A stretch of 64,000 nt of DNA from Archegozetes longisetosus (GCA_018873245.2 JAEMBT020000003.1:5351843-5415842), one strand, 5' to 3'. Counted from the stretch's first letter, positions 27,301 to 41,809 are shown. Notes: generated by a model not told the origin, from the sequence alone. Numbers and translations are program-made.

Positions 27301-30300
27301 CCCATTGTCCCGGCATTTCCATCAGGGGGCCCACCATTGCCCCCGCCACCATCGAGTCATTCAGTACTGAATCAACTGGCAGTGGCGATGGCGAGCAGGC
27401 CGAGTCCGATAGCAATGTCCGCGTCACAAGCATCTCCTGTTGCAATGAGAACAAGTCCATCTGCATCAATAACAGCAACAGCTACCCAAAGCTGTAATAG
27501 CACTCATTCGACTCCATCACCTAATAGTGGAAAAGAACAGATCATTTCTTCGTCCTCTATTCACTCTCAAAACCAAATGAGTCAATATATGAGTCAGGTA
27601 CGTATGGAAGATAAGAAAGTTTTTACTTGCAGTCCTAATGAGCATAAGATGTGTTTCACGTAACAATTGCCAAACTATTGTATTTTGGAGTCTTTTTAAA
27701 ATATACTGTTAAAAATGTTAAACTTTTCTTGTGCTTGAACTAAATGAGGCGTTATTAATGCCATAGGGAATTGTCTTTACTATCTCTAGATTAATCAGTG
27801 CCGATAGTATTTGAGACTGACTCGGCTTTACGCTGACGTACAAACTCTTTATTGCATATAAAATGTCTGCGTCAGCCTCAGCCTCATCAAACGTTTTGTC
27901 TCCACGACTTTTCCTGCGTTTAGTGCTTTGTCTTCATACAACACATCAAACATTTATAGAATCATTATTTTCCTAACCATCAAAGAGTACTTTTATACAA
28001 ATGACGACTTTAGAGATTTCTCCATTTACCATAAACACATAGAGATATACCATACACTCTAAAACGCGTTAATCGTTGATAGCAATCAGATGTCATACGT
28101 TGTGATGGCATGATTTCCACGAAACCGTAATTTATCAGATATTAATCAACTTATAGAGTGTTGAACACAGTAATCAAAGCAAACTAGAAATCAAATTTAG
28201 CAAAAAATTCATGTGCATCACAGGCAAGTTGACATAGCAACGATCTTTTTCTTGTTGCTATCGCGGGTTACTAAGCTCTCAAGTGTACTGCAGTGAACTT
28301 TTAACTCTTTAAATGCATTTACAGACTGTCCGCTTAAGCCATTCTTCAAACAGTAATAATTTATTTGTAGTAAAAGTTTATCACTAAATTATTACTCAAT
28401 GAAGGAGTTTTAGTTAGTATATAAAACCACATTTGTAATGCTTTAGAGCCATTTGAGGTAATCGTCGATTTGGAGTTAGTTATTGTGCTCAAAATGATTA
28501 TTTTATATGAAGCCATATGTCATTTAATTGAACGTTTTATTTCTCTAATGCAATGCTCAACTTCTTTAACAATGCATTCGCATTTAAAATTTATTCTCAA
28601 CTTCTCTTTAGCATTAGTTTGCATATAAAGGCAAATAATTCCAAACTGATTGTAAAGTTGAAAAACTAATATAATGTATAAAAGTATGATAAAAGGCCTG
28701 AGGGCTTTCAGTTGGATTTGACCAAAAAGTGCTTTACTTCATTTAGTCTGAACCCTTTCAGCTCATTGCTATCCCTATCCAGACCCCTACCAACCAAATA
28801 ATAGTCTCTCATACATAGACAGTAACCAATTGTCTGTTCCCTATACTCGGTCTCTAACACTAACCATTTTCTCCCTCCATGTTCATTGTAATTCATGCCT
28901 TCTTTTGTTTTTTATGATTCTAACATTCATTTTTTGTCTGTTTCTGTTCAAACCCCTAAATATTGTGCTCAATATATCAGCTTATCTTTACTATTGTGCT
29001 GCGCTTAGGATTGCATTACAATTAAAAACTTTGACATTAATATGCGTTTCAATATTTCTTTCGTACTTCTTCCCAATTGTTATCCTTAAAGAACCTGAGA
29101 TAAAGTGAGATCAGTCTAATTCTAAACTCCTTTTATGCCAATATACCCAGTGCAATTTTTGCATTTAAATGATCGTTTGACCTGACAGACGATTTGGTGG
29201 TGAACTTGCTGAGAAGGCTCAATATGAATAAAAATATTTTCTACTTAAAGCTTCATTTCGCATAACATTCCTTATAATTTGATATGACTCACAAAAATAA
29301 GCCAACTTTCGCATAAACTTATATCATAATCAATTAACTAAACTGTACAAAAATCTTCATCATTCTATAAGCAACTAAACTCAAACTATTGAATTGATAA
29401 CAATTTTTCAAAATCAACTGAATATTTTCTGACATTGAAATTATAAAATATAGTTTTTTATCATAATTTCGTTAATGGTCTGAAAATTGTTGTTCAAATG
29501 ACAATTCAAACTTGGAATAGAAGAGCATTTGTTAGAAAAAGTTTTCTCAGTTTATTCGATAAAGGCTCGACAGCTTTTTTTTTTTAAAACATTTTTGAGT
29601 CTCACTTCAGTAAATTTTTCTTTACTTCACATTTTAAGCTGGGATTCAAAAAATTGAAAGAAAATATAAAACAACTGATGAAACGATACCAAAGGTTTTG
29701 CAACAATATTTATACTATTTATGCTAGAGTTTACTGATTTAGCACATTTTTTATGGCAATTTTGTGAATTACAACTAAGAAAATGTTATTTCACAAATTA
29801 ATTTCGGATAAAAAACCAAAAAAAAAATAACGAAAAACTTGCTCGTACTTTGAAAGTTCTGCTTTTTATATTAGTTTTTTGAGCTACTTTTCAGTTTCCA
29901 TAAGTTCGTTGAGCTTTTTCAGAATTTCCTCAATAAGCGTAACTCATTTGAAGAAAGATTTTGATTTAAGAAATAGGAAATTGACAGTAAATAAAATAAA
30001 AACACAGAATCATTATTTATTGCTGCATGTACGCAATTCAACATTATAGAGTTTACATTCTATAGAAGTCATGTTTCTTAACTGTCAAACTAATATTCAG
30101 ATGAGGTTTCGATATAAAGAAAAAAAGTGAATAATCTAAACACTTATAAAAAAACTGGACACAAGAACTAATGAAATAGAATTGAATTTATAGATAAAGC
30201 AAACTTGACTCTAAAAGTGATTTCTAACTTAGGCGTCGTCTGGAATGATTTGCGCCGAATATAGTCAGCCAAGTAGTCCAATCACATTAACCCCGGTATT

Positions 30301-30666
30301 GGTTGAAAGTCAAATACAGCGCTTATCAGAAGTGGCAGAACTGCTGGTCAAAAGTTTGCCCCCAATGGATCCGAAACCACAGCTTGGGAATAACAAGAAA
30401 AGAATAAGTAAAGAACTGGAAGTAAGTGATCGTTGCAAAATGTAACATATTGTGGATTTTATAATTATTTTGAGTTGGAATAGTCTGTAATGCGAGAAGA
30501 ATGTGGCATTTATTCGCATTATTCGCCAAAACTAGATTTTGATAGATATTATTCCCAAATGAATGAACACGCATTAAAGCAAGGAATAAGCAAAAGCAGG
30601 ATCAAAATGAGGCGAGGCATCAATCCTTTTACTCCACTTCTTCCTCCGCATCGTCTTCTCTATCTT

Positions 30667-30737
<71 letters not shown>

Positions 30738-33700
30738 TCGCCATTCTCTCATATCTAAAACTTGTGCTAATCTGCGCTAACTATAAGCATAGGTCAGCCG
30801 TTGCAATGCTTTTTATTTTAGAATGAGTTTGACGCACACATAGCTGTCTCTTACATATTGATTACTATATAGAGATTATTATTTGGCGTTTCTATTTTAC
30901 CATACGCTTACATAAAATATCGACTATTTTATAATACTTTTCTTTCCTTAGCTTTCCCCCTATTTGAGTCTAACATGAGTCAAAAATTGAGTGCCTCTCA
31001 TACACGCAATACATTACTGCCAAAACTGAGTTGGGTTTCCGTTTCAATTCTTCTGTTTCTCTATTCTTCAAACATATCGTAGAAAAAACTAATTGACAGA
31101 ATGAGTATAGCATTTATGCGTGTCGTGTCCCTCACAACCCTTTATATCTCTAATGGTTGAGCAACTTTTTCGATATCACACTCACTGAATCTAAGCATTA
31201 CTATTCATTCGCATTTGCATATCGATCTCTGATTCAACTGATTTTCACTGAAGTTGCCACCAAATAAAACTTAGTCTCTCTAATATCCCTTCATTCCTTA
31301 TTATAAGATTTATTGATCGTTACTCTCTATGCCGAGTTTTACTAGTTATAAAACTAAATTTATCTTTTGCTCACTTTCAATTCTGAACTCTTCTTAGCAA
31401 AAACAAAACCAATCTTCATCCAATTCAATTATCACCATTCAAATTAAATCACTTCTATACCCATTTTCTATCATCCATTTGTTATGATAGAATGAGATCA
31501 AATCTGAAATTGATAGGTAGAATTAAGTCCAACAGGTTGTCACGCGGTATAGCATTAGTATAACCACACAGTTAGTTAACATTATATTACTCTGTTGTCA
31601 CTACAGTTTATAGTTTATTGTGGTTCCTCGGCCCAGCGTCAAGGCCTCAATATATCGGTTTTGACTAAAATCTTATACATACATTATCAATAAATTAGAC
31701 GAAATACCATTCGTTTCCCATTGAAGGTGACAAAAGAGAATCAGTGTAACAATCAATGAATGTTCTGCTAGACAACTCTCAACACAAACTACAGTTCCAG
31801 TTAATTACGATCAGCTCTTTCTTCATTTGCCTAACTCTGACGCGATAAAACATATTGAAAAATAGGAATCTTCTCAATAGCGCTCAAAATCATTAAATAC
31901 AACTATATTGGGTTTTTGTTTAACTTTAACTTTTGGTGCAGTACGTAATGAACATGCCTGAGGACGATCCTCGCCGGATGGATGAAATACGAAAATATGC
32001 GGCAATTTATGGACGCTTTGATTGTAAGAGAAAGCCTGAAAAGCCGCTTACGTTGCATGAAGTAAGTTTAGCCATTATTTTGCAAAATAATTATTTGAAG
32101 TAGGCGTACAACATAGAGCAGATAGACTATAGAATAGATAGACTGGAAAGCAGATAGACTAGAGAGCAGATAGACTAGAGAGCAGATAGACTACAGAACA
32201 GATAGACTACAGAACAGATAGACTACAGAACAGATAGACTACAGAACAGATAGACTATAGTGCTTTCAGTCACAAGTTTTCTCAAGGCAATACTTTTATT
32301 ATATAATTCTGTCCTATTCAGCCCACTATAAACATAACATCATATTATAGCGTAAAAGATGCTCTATTTTCTATTTATTACACACAAAACTCCAATAACT
32401 CTTTTACACATACGGGCACACAATCATGAGTTGGCAAACTTTAATTAACACAAATTCATTACTGTATTGTGTTTTTATTGTGCACAAACAATTTTAAGGT
32501 CTCAGTAAACGAAGCAGCGGCTCAGATTTGCAAACACATTCCTGCTCTGTTATCACGTCGTGATGAACTCTTCCCACTCGCACGACAAGTAGTACGTGAT
32601 AGTGGTTATCAATATTCAAAGGGTCATTCGAGGTAACCATACTTGAACCTCCAGTCAAACCTTTCTTTTTATGCTTTGATTTTTCTCTCATTTTGCTCGC
32701 TTTTAGATCTCAGAGCTGCACTAAGACTTACGATGACTCCGATCAAAGTAGTTGCAAAAGAAGCCGCACAGAGTCTAGTCCTAATCACGAGTCAAAAAGT
32801 AACTTCAGTGATGAAGAGAGGAAGAGAAGACAGGTATGTCTCACAACTTCTTACTTTTTGGTCTTCTCTTTTCTACTTATTTAATTATAAGAAATTTTTA
32901 GTATGATTTTAAAGTGGAAGATCGAAGTTAGATATATGAAGTTGCAATTCTCTATAGAATCAAATTGTAGATGCTTCTACTTTCTCCAAATGATTTTTGA
33001 ACTGAATAAAAATTTACTCAAATAATCAACTTCTATGCGGTTTCCGAGTTGCTGCAAACATGTTTTCAATGTGAGCATCACTTGAAAAAGTTTCTATTCT
33101 TACTAAAAGCTTTCACATTTGAATACTAAATCAGTTGATCTTCAAAAAAGTTATACATTAATCCATCTTTCGTCTATGTATCTTAATTTTAAGATATTCC
33201 AGCCTTTTACTCATTGGGAATTACTTCAAATTTTGTTCAAATTCAAGATTGAGAGTTCAAAATGATGAATATGTTGGCACAATTAAGTAATAGCTGAACT
33301 CTAGCATTGAACTGATTATTTTGTTCTTATTAGAAATTGACTATCTATTTACCTTGTGTTATTGAGTATGTTCTCAAATGACTAATTATCTGATTTCTGA
33401 TGCAATTAACGATATCGAATTGAAATATTTCAATTACAACTGTAGTAACAGGTAATAGTTGATTCAATCTCTTAGCAAAGTTATTCATTGACCGCAATAA
33501 CACTTGAGTTAGATAATTAAAAACAAATAAATTAATCCAAAATCAAATCAAATCAAATCCAAGCCTTTCAAGAAAACTTGTTTAAAGTTAAAATGATGTA
33601 AAGAAAATTAAAAATTTGAACAATTTTCGGGGATTTTAAGGCGTCTAAAATTTGTTAAACTGAAAGAATGACCACTTGTTATAATTGGTGCTCAAAATGG

Positions 33701-36700
33701 AAGATTACATTATCTGTTGTTCAAATTGATCGCATTATAATTTTTAAGCCCAATTTAATTAATCAACAAATTAATAATAATTTGTCTATTTTTAGTTGAA
33801 TTTAGCTGCGAATGAATTAAATGAAAATAATCTAACGTTTATGCTTAAGTTGAACTTTCCATTGAAATTAAGGTTAGATATGACCATAAAAGAGTTAAAT
33901 TTATATCAAATAGAAAGTTAGCTCATTTTTCTTCATTGATGCATTGCCATAGTGTGTATTCTAGTTGATAATAATGAGTGCGTGATATTTCTCCGATCAA
34001 CTTTGATGCCATGGCGAACAAAAGTTGCTGAGCCTCCCTTTTAAACTTTCGAAACTTAGATTAATTATGAGGTTCGCTAATGAGCTTATGCAGCCATTAA
34101 GCTTATTAATTCTCAACTTTTTGTCATGGTCTACTCTCCCAAATTTGGATCTTCAAATTTCATATTTGAGCCTTACGAGGAGCAAGTCTCTTCTGTTTTG
34201 TTTATCTGCCTCTGTGAGACCGCTATTAAGAAGGCCTTCATTTAAACTATAGCCTAACTATCACTCGACTCTCTTTCCATTATCGGCATTATTTTATTGA
34301 TTAATATCATTTTTACAGTAAATCTTTGCGTGAAACCAGTTAACACGCCTAAAAATTCATTGTTGCCATAATTAAGTCATTTGCTGAGTGACCGATTGTC
34401 TCATTTCTGAAGTCATTTTTTATTCTCAACTATAGTTAGCTTTATCGATCTTCACATCTCTCATTTAGATTATCATGTGAAACTTTGATATAGCTTTTTA
34501 TCAATTATTTAAGCCATTTTAATCAGTTTTAAAAGTCAAACGCTAAATTGAATAATATTTTTTATATCTACAAAAATAAGTTGATTATAAGTTGTCTTTG
34601 AAATTCCATCTCTTTTCAAGCTTTGTTCGTTATGGTTTAAAAAATAAGAATAATTTACTCAAATGTTAATAGTTATTGCCTTTTCCTCGGCATTAGCTGA
34701 AAATTGCAAAATTGTTCGGCAAAATGTTTTCTCTATAAAAATCTGCTCTTTGACTGAATTTAATTTTTGTTAGTTTTTCAAATTTTTAATAAGACAAATG
34801 TGACGAGACAACAGTGGAAACTTATCGTAACATTTAATGAGATTGGAGCTAATCTAATATTGTATGATAACTGTCTGACATGAACTTAGCTAATGATTTC
34901 ATCAATTATGTATATGTTTCATTTTAAAGCAACAATAGCTTTCATAGTATTAGCTCTTCATATGGGTTTTCAGCTTAAACCTTCAATTTTAGTTCGATTT
35001 TAAAACTAGTTGTTAAAGTTCATCGTTTGCATTCTATTTACTAGTATATAAATGTTTTCATATTTTATCAATTAGTTTAGATCTTCAGTTCTTTTGATAA
35101 CTTCAAAAACCGAACTTTAATTATTGAGCGATACTAAGCATAGAGAAAGTAAGTCAATATATGTTTGAGTATGAAATTCTTGTTTTCTATCACTAGTTTA
35201 TCCCAGAACAAATATTTCAAATATTAAATAAATTTACAAATAGATGAAGAAAAACTTTTTCAAGTGATATTGATGCGCAAAAGAAGTAATTTAAATGTTT
35301 CGTAGCCTGAATGTGTGGGTTAGCAATTACTTTACCGAATTAGTTAAAAATATAAAATGTTGACTAATTGGTTATTTGAGTTTTTTATGGATCGATGAAA
35401 GTTTGCAACATATCTCAAATGATTTATTTGTATAACTGTTAAATTTAAATGATGTTTCTTAAAGGAACGCTTGGAGTCAATTGTTGATCAGCTAAAATCA
35501 TTGGGAAACAGACACGAAGACATAAAATTACAGCTTCAACAGGCGAATGATCTACAGAATTTTCAAGCGGTGAATCAGTTGCAAAATGAACTTGATCTGA
35601 TTTCGACACAACAAATGCAATTGATTAACGAGCAATGTGAAATCAACAAACATCTGCGCCGATACGAAAAGTAAGTCCAAACCTACTAAATTATCCAACG
35701 TCTGCAAAATTTGATCAAAATACCAAATTATATACTCATTCAATTATTAGAATGTGTGCTCAATTAAAGGACTTAATCTACGATATGCCTGAGTAGTGAA
35801 TTAAAATAGTGACCCATCCGTTTGACTAATCGATTCGAGATTTGTTTTAGATTGAAAAGTTTTCAAACATTTCGAGAGTCTTGTATAGTCTTTCAGCTTA
35901 TTATGGGATGAAACTATATTCTAGGTTTGAAGTTCGGTCATTAGAATCCTTTTGCTATTGTACTGAACGATAGTTGAATACAAACACAATATAAATGTTT
36001 AATTACAGTATTTAAATTCCGTGATCAATTGACAATGGTTTAAGTACTCATAAACGCTTACAATCAAGGCTTAACGTTCAATAGTTTGAGCGATTGATGA
36101 CTAGTTTTCAAAGCTGTTTCAATTCCAGGATGTTTTTCACTCTTATCGCTTTTAAAATGGATTTCTTTCTAATAAATATTAATTTTTCAATTCAATCTGG
36201 TATTAAATATTTGACATTCGGAATGTTTTAGAACTTCTGAATCATTTAATATTCAAAATAATTATTACGTCTTAACATTTGAAACATATCTCGAAAGCGA
36301 TCTCTGAAGAAATTCCAAGTGAATATTCATGAGGAAAGTAAAATAGAAAAGTTAAATTTTTTAGCTAGAAAAAATAAATATTATGCAAACTACTAGTCTC
36401 TATTACATAAGTCTATATATTTAGATGTGAATGAGAGTTTCTTCATATTTTTCTTGACTTCAATTCCTCCAACAGCTGTACATGTACTGCATTTTTTCAA
36501 TAATTTACTGTACTATTTCTTTTTTCTTTTTCCTTTTCTTATTCTTCAATTTTTCTAACATTCTCCTTGAGCGATGCAAGCTTTACTCAACTGTTGAAAC
36601 TTCTTTTTCTTGCCGTCAACTGCTTCAAAGCATGAGCTTCAAGCTGCACAGCTTTTTTCATCAACTTCAAACTATTAAATCTGGTTTTACTCAGCTCTTT

Positions 36701-39698
36701 CTCACATTCACTACATGCAAACATAAATAGTCAACCGATGAAAAAGTCCCGTTTTTCTAACTGTTTTAATGTCTGTAGCTTTTCTTTAGCGCCATGCGAG
36801 CCAACAAATTAATATTGAAAATTTATTATTTTTCAACATTTTCCCATTGATTTTGGTTGAGTTCTTATGAGACTTGAAAATATTTCTATGAAATCTAAGA
36901 TTGTCAAAAACAAAATGCTCAAAATTCCCTAACGAGTTATTTACTTTAACAAATATATCTATCATATTGTTTTAAGTAATGATCCAAAAAGGCCTAAACT
37001 AGCTCTTTGGCTTTTTCAGCTTATAGAGCAAGCTTCAAGCTCGAGCTCGTGGTCTTACATTAAAATATATGTATAATGCGGAAGACTAGTGATTTTCGTT
37101 AAAAATAGTAACATTTTTAAAACACAAATAAAAAAAATTTCGGAAAAAAACAAAGCAACAGAAAAATGACCACACCCACAAACTCAAGCTCACGATTTCT
37201 GAATGAAGCTCGATCACACTCTAGGAAAAACGAGCTTATGTACATTATTAGTTGACTGAGAAGTGATCAAATTGACTTTGACAGATATTTGAAACAGGCA
37301 ACAATTTTCGAAAATAATAATTTGAATTTATAATCAGGAATTCAAGTCGAAACAATAGTGTCTGAAACAAAAAAATCTTAAATTCTGTCAAAATATTTTT
37401 AAAACAATTAGTTTAGTGACACCGTTAGGTGAACTTTAGTTGTCAACAAAGTACTTATGAAACAGATGAACACTTGAAACTAGTTTCCACAAAAGGTCAC
37501 TTAGGCTAACCTACTATAGAGTCAAAGCTCAAGTTAGTTCAGCTGTCTTAAGATCATATGATTCAAAACACAGTAAAGCAGGTTAACTGACAATCACGCG
37601 CATTACATATTTTGAAGCCGAATGACTTTTAATTAATTAATACATTGCTTCCTCGTAAGGTTATGGCTTTTAAGACTTATTACAAATGTCACCTAAATTG
37701 ATGCTTTCAAGACCAACATGTTTTCTACACAAATAATTTGATTGTAACGGCGTTTCAATTCAAAATTGCATTAATCTTTAAAATTTGCTTTAAATATGTT
37801 CAAAATTAACAAATAATAAGACAGTTAAATTTGGTCTATTGTTGAATCATCTCAAGCTTAAATAATGTTTCTGTTTTGCAACTTTCAACTTTAACACTTA
37901 AAAACTTGATGTCGAATATTTGACAGAATTAGCAAAATATTTCGTTTGAACATTCACTATAAGTCTTTGTCTAACATGTCAAATGAATTTAGTTTCAAGT
38001 GACACAAAATTTATATGAATCAAGAAATTGAGATCAGAATTCAATAATTTTTAAGCTGATCATTTCTGTTTGTTCAGTACAAGTAATGCTAGGCTGTGAA
38101 CTGATGTCTGAATATCTGATTCAGTGTGATATGGTTAATGTGAGACTAAAATTCAGAAATTAGAAGACAAATATTAGATTTAAAATAGGTTTCACTACAG
38201 TTTGGCTTCACATCCGTTCTTTCCAATTTGCATATTGTCTAATTTGTGCCTCTAAATCATGATGACCTATGGATCAGTCCAACTGAGATAATAATTTGAA
38301 TATTCATGATTCACTTGACTAGTTTGCGAGATGCTTAGGTTTTATATTAGTTTGTCAGACAATTCACATTTTGGAGTCACTTAAATCCTAATTTGGACGC
38401 TTTACGAACTTTTAAAGCTATAAATTGACAGAATGTCTTCCCAAACTATTTCACCTCATTTGCATTTAACACTTTTTATGCTTTCACAATCACTCATCAA
38501 AACTTTCATAATTTCAACTTAAACAGTATTAATGAGCTGACTTATGCTTTGATTTTTCAAATCAAATTATGTTGATTAGGCATATATTTATTGTTTAATT
38601 ATAACTTTGAAAATTGTCAATAAGCCAATGATTAGTTGAATAGAAATTGAATTATGTTTTTCATTCTCTCAGAATGTTAATGAACAGAAGCTATGGACGC
38701 TTTGAATCTGACAAAATAGATACGGACGATACAGGTTTGCTCATAACAACTCATATAAGCTTATTGTCTAATCTATTGTTATGCTTATAGACTCGCAGTT
38801 TTCTTTATACTCCAACGAATCGTCTCCATCTGTAATACAAGACTCGCAGCAGAACTCTCCAAACCAGGAAACATCCCAGAACTCTTCCGATGGCTTTTCC
38901 AAACTGCTACCAAGTAAGACGCTTAACAATTCACCGTTGAATTAAATATCTATTCAACGATTCGAAGTATTTCTAATCTTGTTAGCAAAGAAGACCGGCA
39001 ACACTGTGGCCGCCAATCATATAACTAAACAACTGGTTGAAGAAACGCTTGTCAACGAGGGACTGAGAGTTGTCAAAGAGTTCAATCAGATCAAGGAAGA
39101 TGGCAGTGGAGTTGATCTGAGGGTTTTCAATAAGGTGACTGATTCTCCGCGCACTTCAAGCTCTTCCACATGCACTGTGTCGTCGTCTTCGCCGGCACTT
39201 GACAACCGATGTGTTTATAAACCCGATACTCCACGACCAAGGGGTAGACCCCCAAAATTTCTGGATCGTGAATACCAACACCCCTTGTATCACAGCCAAA
39301 TGATGGCACAGAATCATCACAATCATCTTCAACATCAAATGTTATCTCATATTCAACAAAGTATGGCCCATTCGGCGATTCTTAACTCGAATGGATTTGG
39401 CAACTGCTCAGTCGTTAACTCCATAGCTGACGAAGAAGTTGATGAGATGAGCGATACGACAAACGGTCACTTCAGTTCACAAAACTCACAAAAAAGTGGA
39501 ATTTTCAACTCTCCGACTGATCTCTCAAAATATAACAACAATTCCACTCTAATTAACGGTTCAAAAGATTGCAATCTGTCGACATCTCCCAACAGTTTGA
39601 GTGCTTTGATTTCAATCAATGGCAATGGAATGAGCACTGAAGCCATCAAACAAGAAACACTCTCAGCATTAGAATTGCCCACCAGTTTAATCAAATAA
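23072..39698 (+). CDS. NAB: NGFI-A (EGR)-binding protein NAB, transcriptional corepressor (12 exons)
   Basis: Exons: 23072-23285, 25752-25853, 25964-26101, 27287-27597, 30233-30421, 31942-32061, 32499-32632, 32707-32833, 35465-35670, 38673-38734, 38791-38913, 38986-39698; phases agree at all eleven junctions, giving 812 aa (vertebrate NABs about 490-525). NAB proteins bind EGR-family zinc-finger factors and repress them in the nucleus. NCD1, which binds EGR, covers about 82-153 ([59 protein letters not shown]). Exon 4 is proline/serine-rich. NCD2 is spread over exons 5-7 (about 280-403: [42 protein letters not shown]). Exon 9 encodes a Gln/Leu coiled coil (446-513). The last exon holds a NAB2-like helix ([14 protein letters not shown]), an AT-hook-like RPRGRPPK, a PTDLSK motif and IKQE. 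Exon 1 is a 71-residue Ser/Thr/Pro-rich extension with an in-frame stop 63 bp upstream (23009); initiation at the exon 2 ATG (25757) is the alternative. Confidence 0.92.
24341..24375 (+). repeat. (CT)n microsatellite in NAB intron 1
   Basis: About 35 bp of almost pure CT dinucleotide, with one TTT interruption near 24347. Confidence 0.9.
30671..30734 (+). repeat. (TC)32 microsatellite in NAB intron 5
   Basis: Sixty-four bases of uninterrupted TC dinucleotide, the longest simple repeat in the window, about 250 bp after the exon 5 donor. On the opposite strand it reads as GAGA sequence. Confidence 0.95.
32119..32260 (+). repeat. 16-bp minisatellite in NAB intron 6, about 9 copies
   Basis: Nine tandem units of 16 bp with consensus CAGATAGACTACAGAA; the left copies read AGAGAG or ATAGAA at the end and the four central right-hand copies are identical. 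It occupies a third of the 437 bp intron 32062-32498. Confidence 0.93.
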
Positions 39699-41378
39699 CC
39701 TTAAATCTAATTACTCTTTAACCATTTAAATGATGGTTCATACGAATCTAAACTTTTGACTTATTTTCTTTAGTTTGTTTGCAAACATTTGATTTTATAA
39801 TTAAGTTAGATCTCAGTTAAATTTTTTATTCGAATATTTTGCTAATAGTTCAACATTGACGACTTTTAAGGTTCATATTCATTAATTATGCCAAATGATT
39901 ATACTTAATGTGCTGGCAATCGATGGGTTGTGTGCAATATTTAAAATCTAAGGCAAAAAATTTGCCAAACAGTAGAGGCTAACTGTATTTAAAGATTGCG
40001 TGTATAAGTGTCTATTCGGTACAGTTATTGAAGAATAAGCTGAAACTCTTACATTCGCTTTCTTCTTCTGTATTGTTCATCTCACATATTTCTTTAATCA
40101 TTCTCTCATCAGTCCACCCAATCGAAACTTACCTTTCGATACATATTTTAAACCGAATAATGCATTAGAGATAAGTGTGTGATGAGTGTCATGTTATAAT
40201 TGTAGTAACTGTATAATTGCCTTATGATTGTATGTGTTGGTTCTTTTGGCCAGGCTGAAAGAAGTTAATTGTATCAGCTGTGTCTATGAGCTACGAACCT
40301 TTCAAAGTTTCACCTTATCTTAAGGTTGCGTTAGGTCAGAAGGTTTTAAATATATCTTATGTAATATCTGGTAAAATCTTGAAAGAAGCTGTGATGGAGA
40401 TTGCATTAAGTGTATAATAATTCCATTTCAAGTATTTAATAACCCATTAAATCGCTTTTTATTTACTTTCATCCATGTCTGAACCCCTATTTTTTTGTTT
40501 CTGTACTCTATGGTTGTGATGTTCATATTTTTCACTATATAAATACCGTTTATTTTCTTGTTCATTAACGCTTTTTGTTTAATTACACATTGATTTGCTT
40601 GTATTGTCTGACCCGCTCAAAGCTTATAATTTCCAAATATTTTTAATTTTCATTTCATAAGAGGTCTGAGATCTCATCATCGAACTTGTCCATCATATAC
40701 TAGTACAGATAGACTTACAAATAAGAAAGATTTAATTAAATTTAGATTGTTCATTCATTTATTATAAGGAAATAATTGTCAACATTAAATGTCCGTCTCT
40801 TTCAAATTTGACCACTTCTAACAATAATTTGTTCTAAATTAAAGGCTAAACAGTTTATAACAGTCCTGTTGGCATTTATTTTCAATTAAACTTTACATTT
40901 CAAAGTGAATTGTATAAAATTCTATAAGTCGCTCATATATTAACTTGATTGAACAATTTTCAATTGAATTGAATTGAATTATTTGTACTAAAGTTTGTTA
41001 TTATTAAGATAATAAGACAATGGTTCGTTTAACTTAATTTCAATTTCAGTAAATTTCAAGTAATAAGACTGAGCGATTGTACATTTACAATTTCTGATAT
41101 TTTTGCAGATAATTTTGCCGTTTAAACCCAGTTATATTCACATTTTAAGCCATATTTTTTCATCCAAATATCTGAATCTCCATCAATGCTCTCTTCGATG
41201 TTCTCTTTCGTAAGTGATATTCTAATTAGTTTTGCTTTATATGAGTTTCAATTTGTAGTCTTAATTCGAAACCTGCCAAAGTTTATAACGCAAGGTTTCT
41301 GTCATTATTGATTATGTTCTGCTCTAAAGGTTTATCTCTACACTATTTTTGTAAAGAGTTGAACCCTTGAAGCACTGC

Positions 41379-41640
41379 CATAGCCAAGCTTTTGGTCTGG
41401 GAGGCTAAAAGTCTGAAACCAAGTGCTCAGACTTGTTGAGGCAAACGCTAATCAACATTAAAACATCCGTTAATTTGCTATCAAACCTTTGATTAATGTT
41501 TAACTTTAAGTAATCGATTGATCTATCGAATAAATATAGTTGAAATTTATTCCGAGATTGTTTTGAGTAGAACTTGCAGTTAAATATTGAAAAATCTGTG
41601 GGAAGGGCTCGAGCCTCCCTAGCCCTCCCGCTGGCTACTG
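41379..41640 (+). repeat. Dispersed repeat fragments (TAGCCA / AGGGCTAGGG family)
   Basis: Two pieces lie in this span: a plus-strand piece starting CATAGCCAAGCTTTTGGTC at 41379, and a minus-strand piece at 41594-41640 that reads TAGCCAGCGGGAGGGCTAGG in reverse complement. Similar pieces occur at 61916 and 62941. The shared words and the GC content above background suggest ends of an old mobile element; no transposase is visible between them. Confidence 0.35.
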
Positions 41641-41809
41641 CTGTGTCTTGAAGCAAGCATAATCTAATTGAAGGATGATTTATAATCAGTTGTGTGCACG
41701 AAGACTCCCAAACAATGATTTAATTAGAATTAATTTTGTGATAAATTGCGGAAACAAGAAATGTGTAGTAGAGTCGATGCTTGTGTCCGTTCATAGCAGT
41801 GCAATGTTC

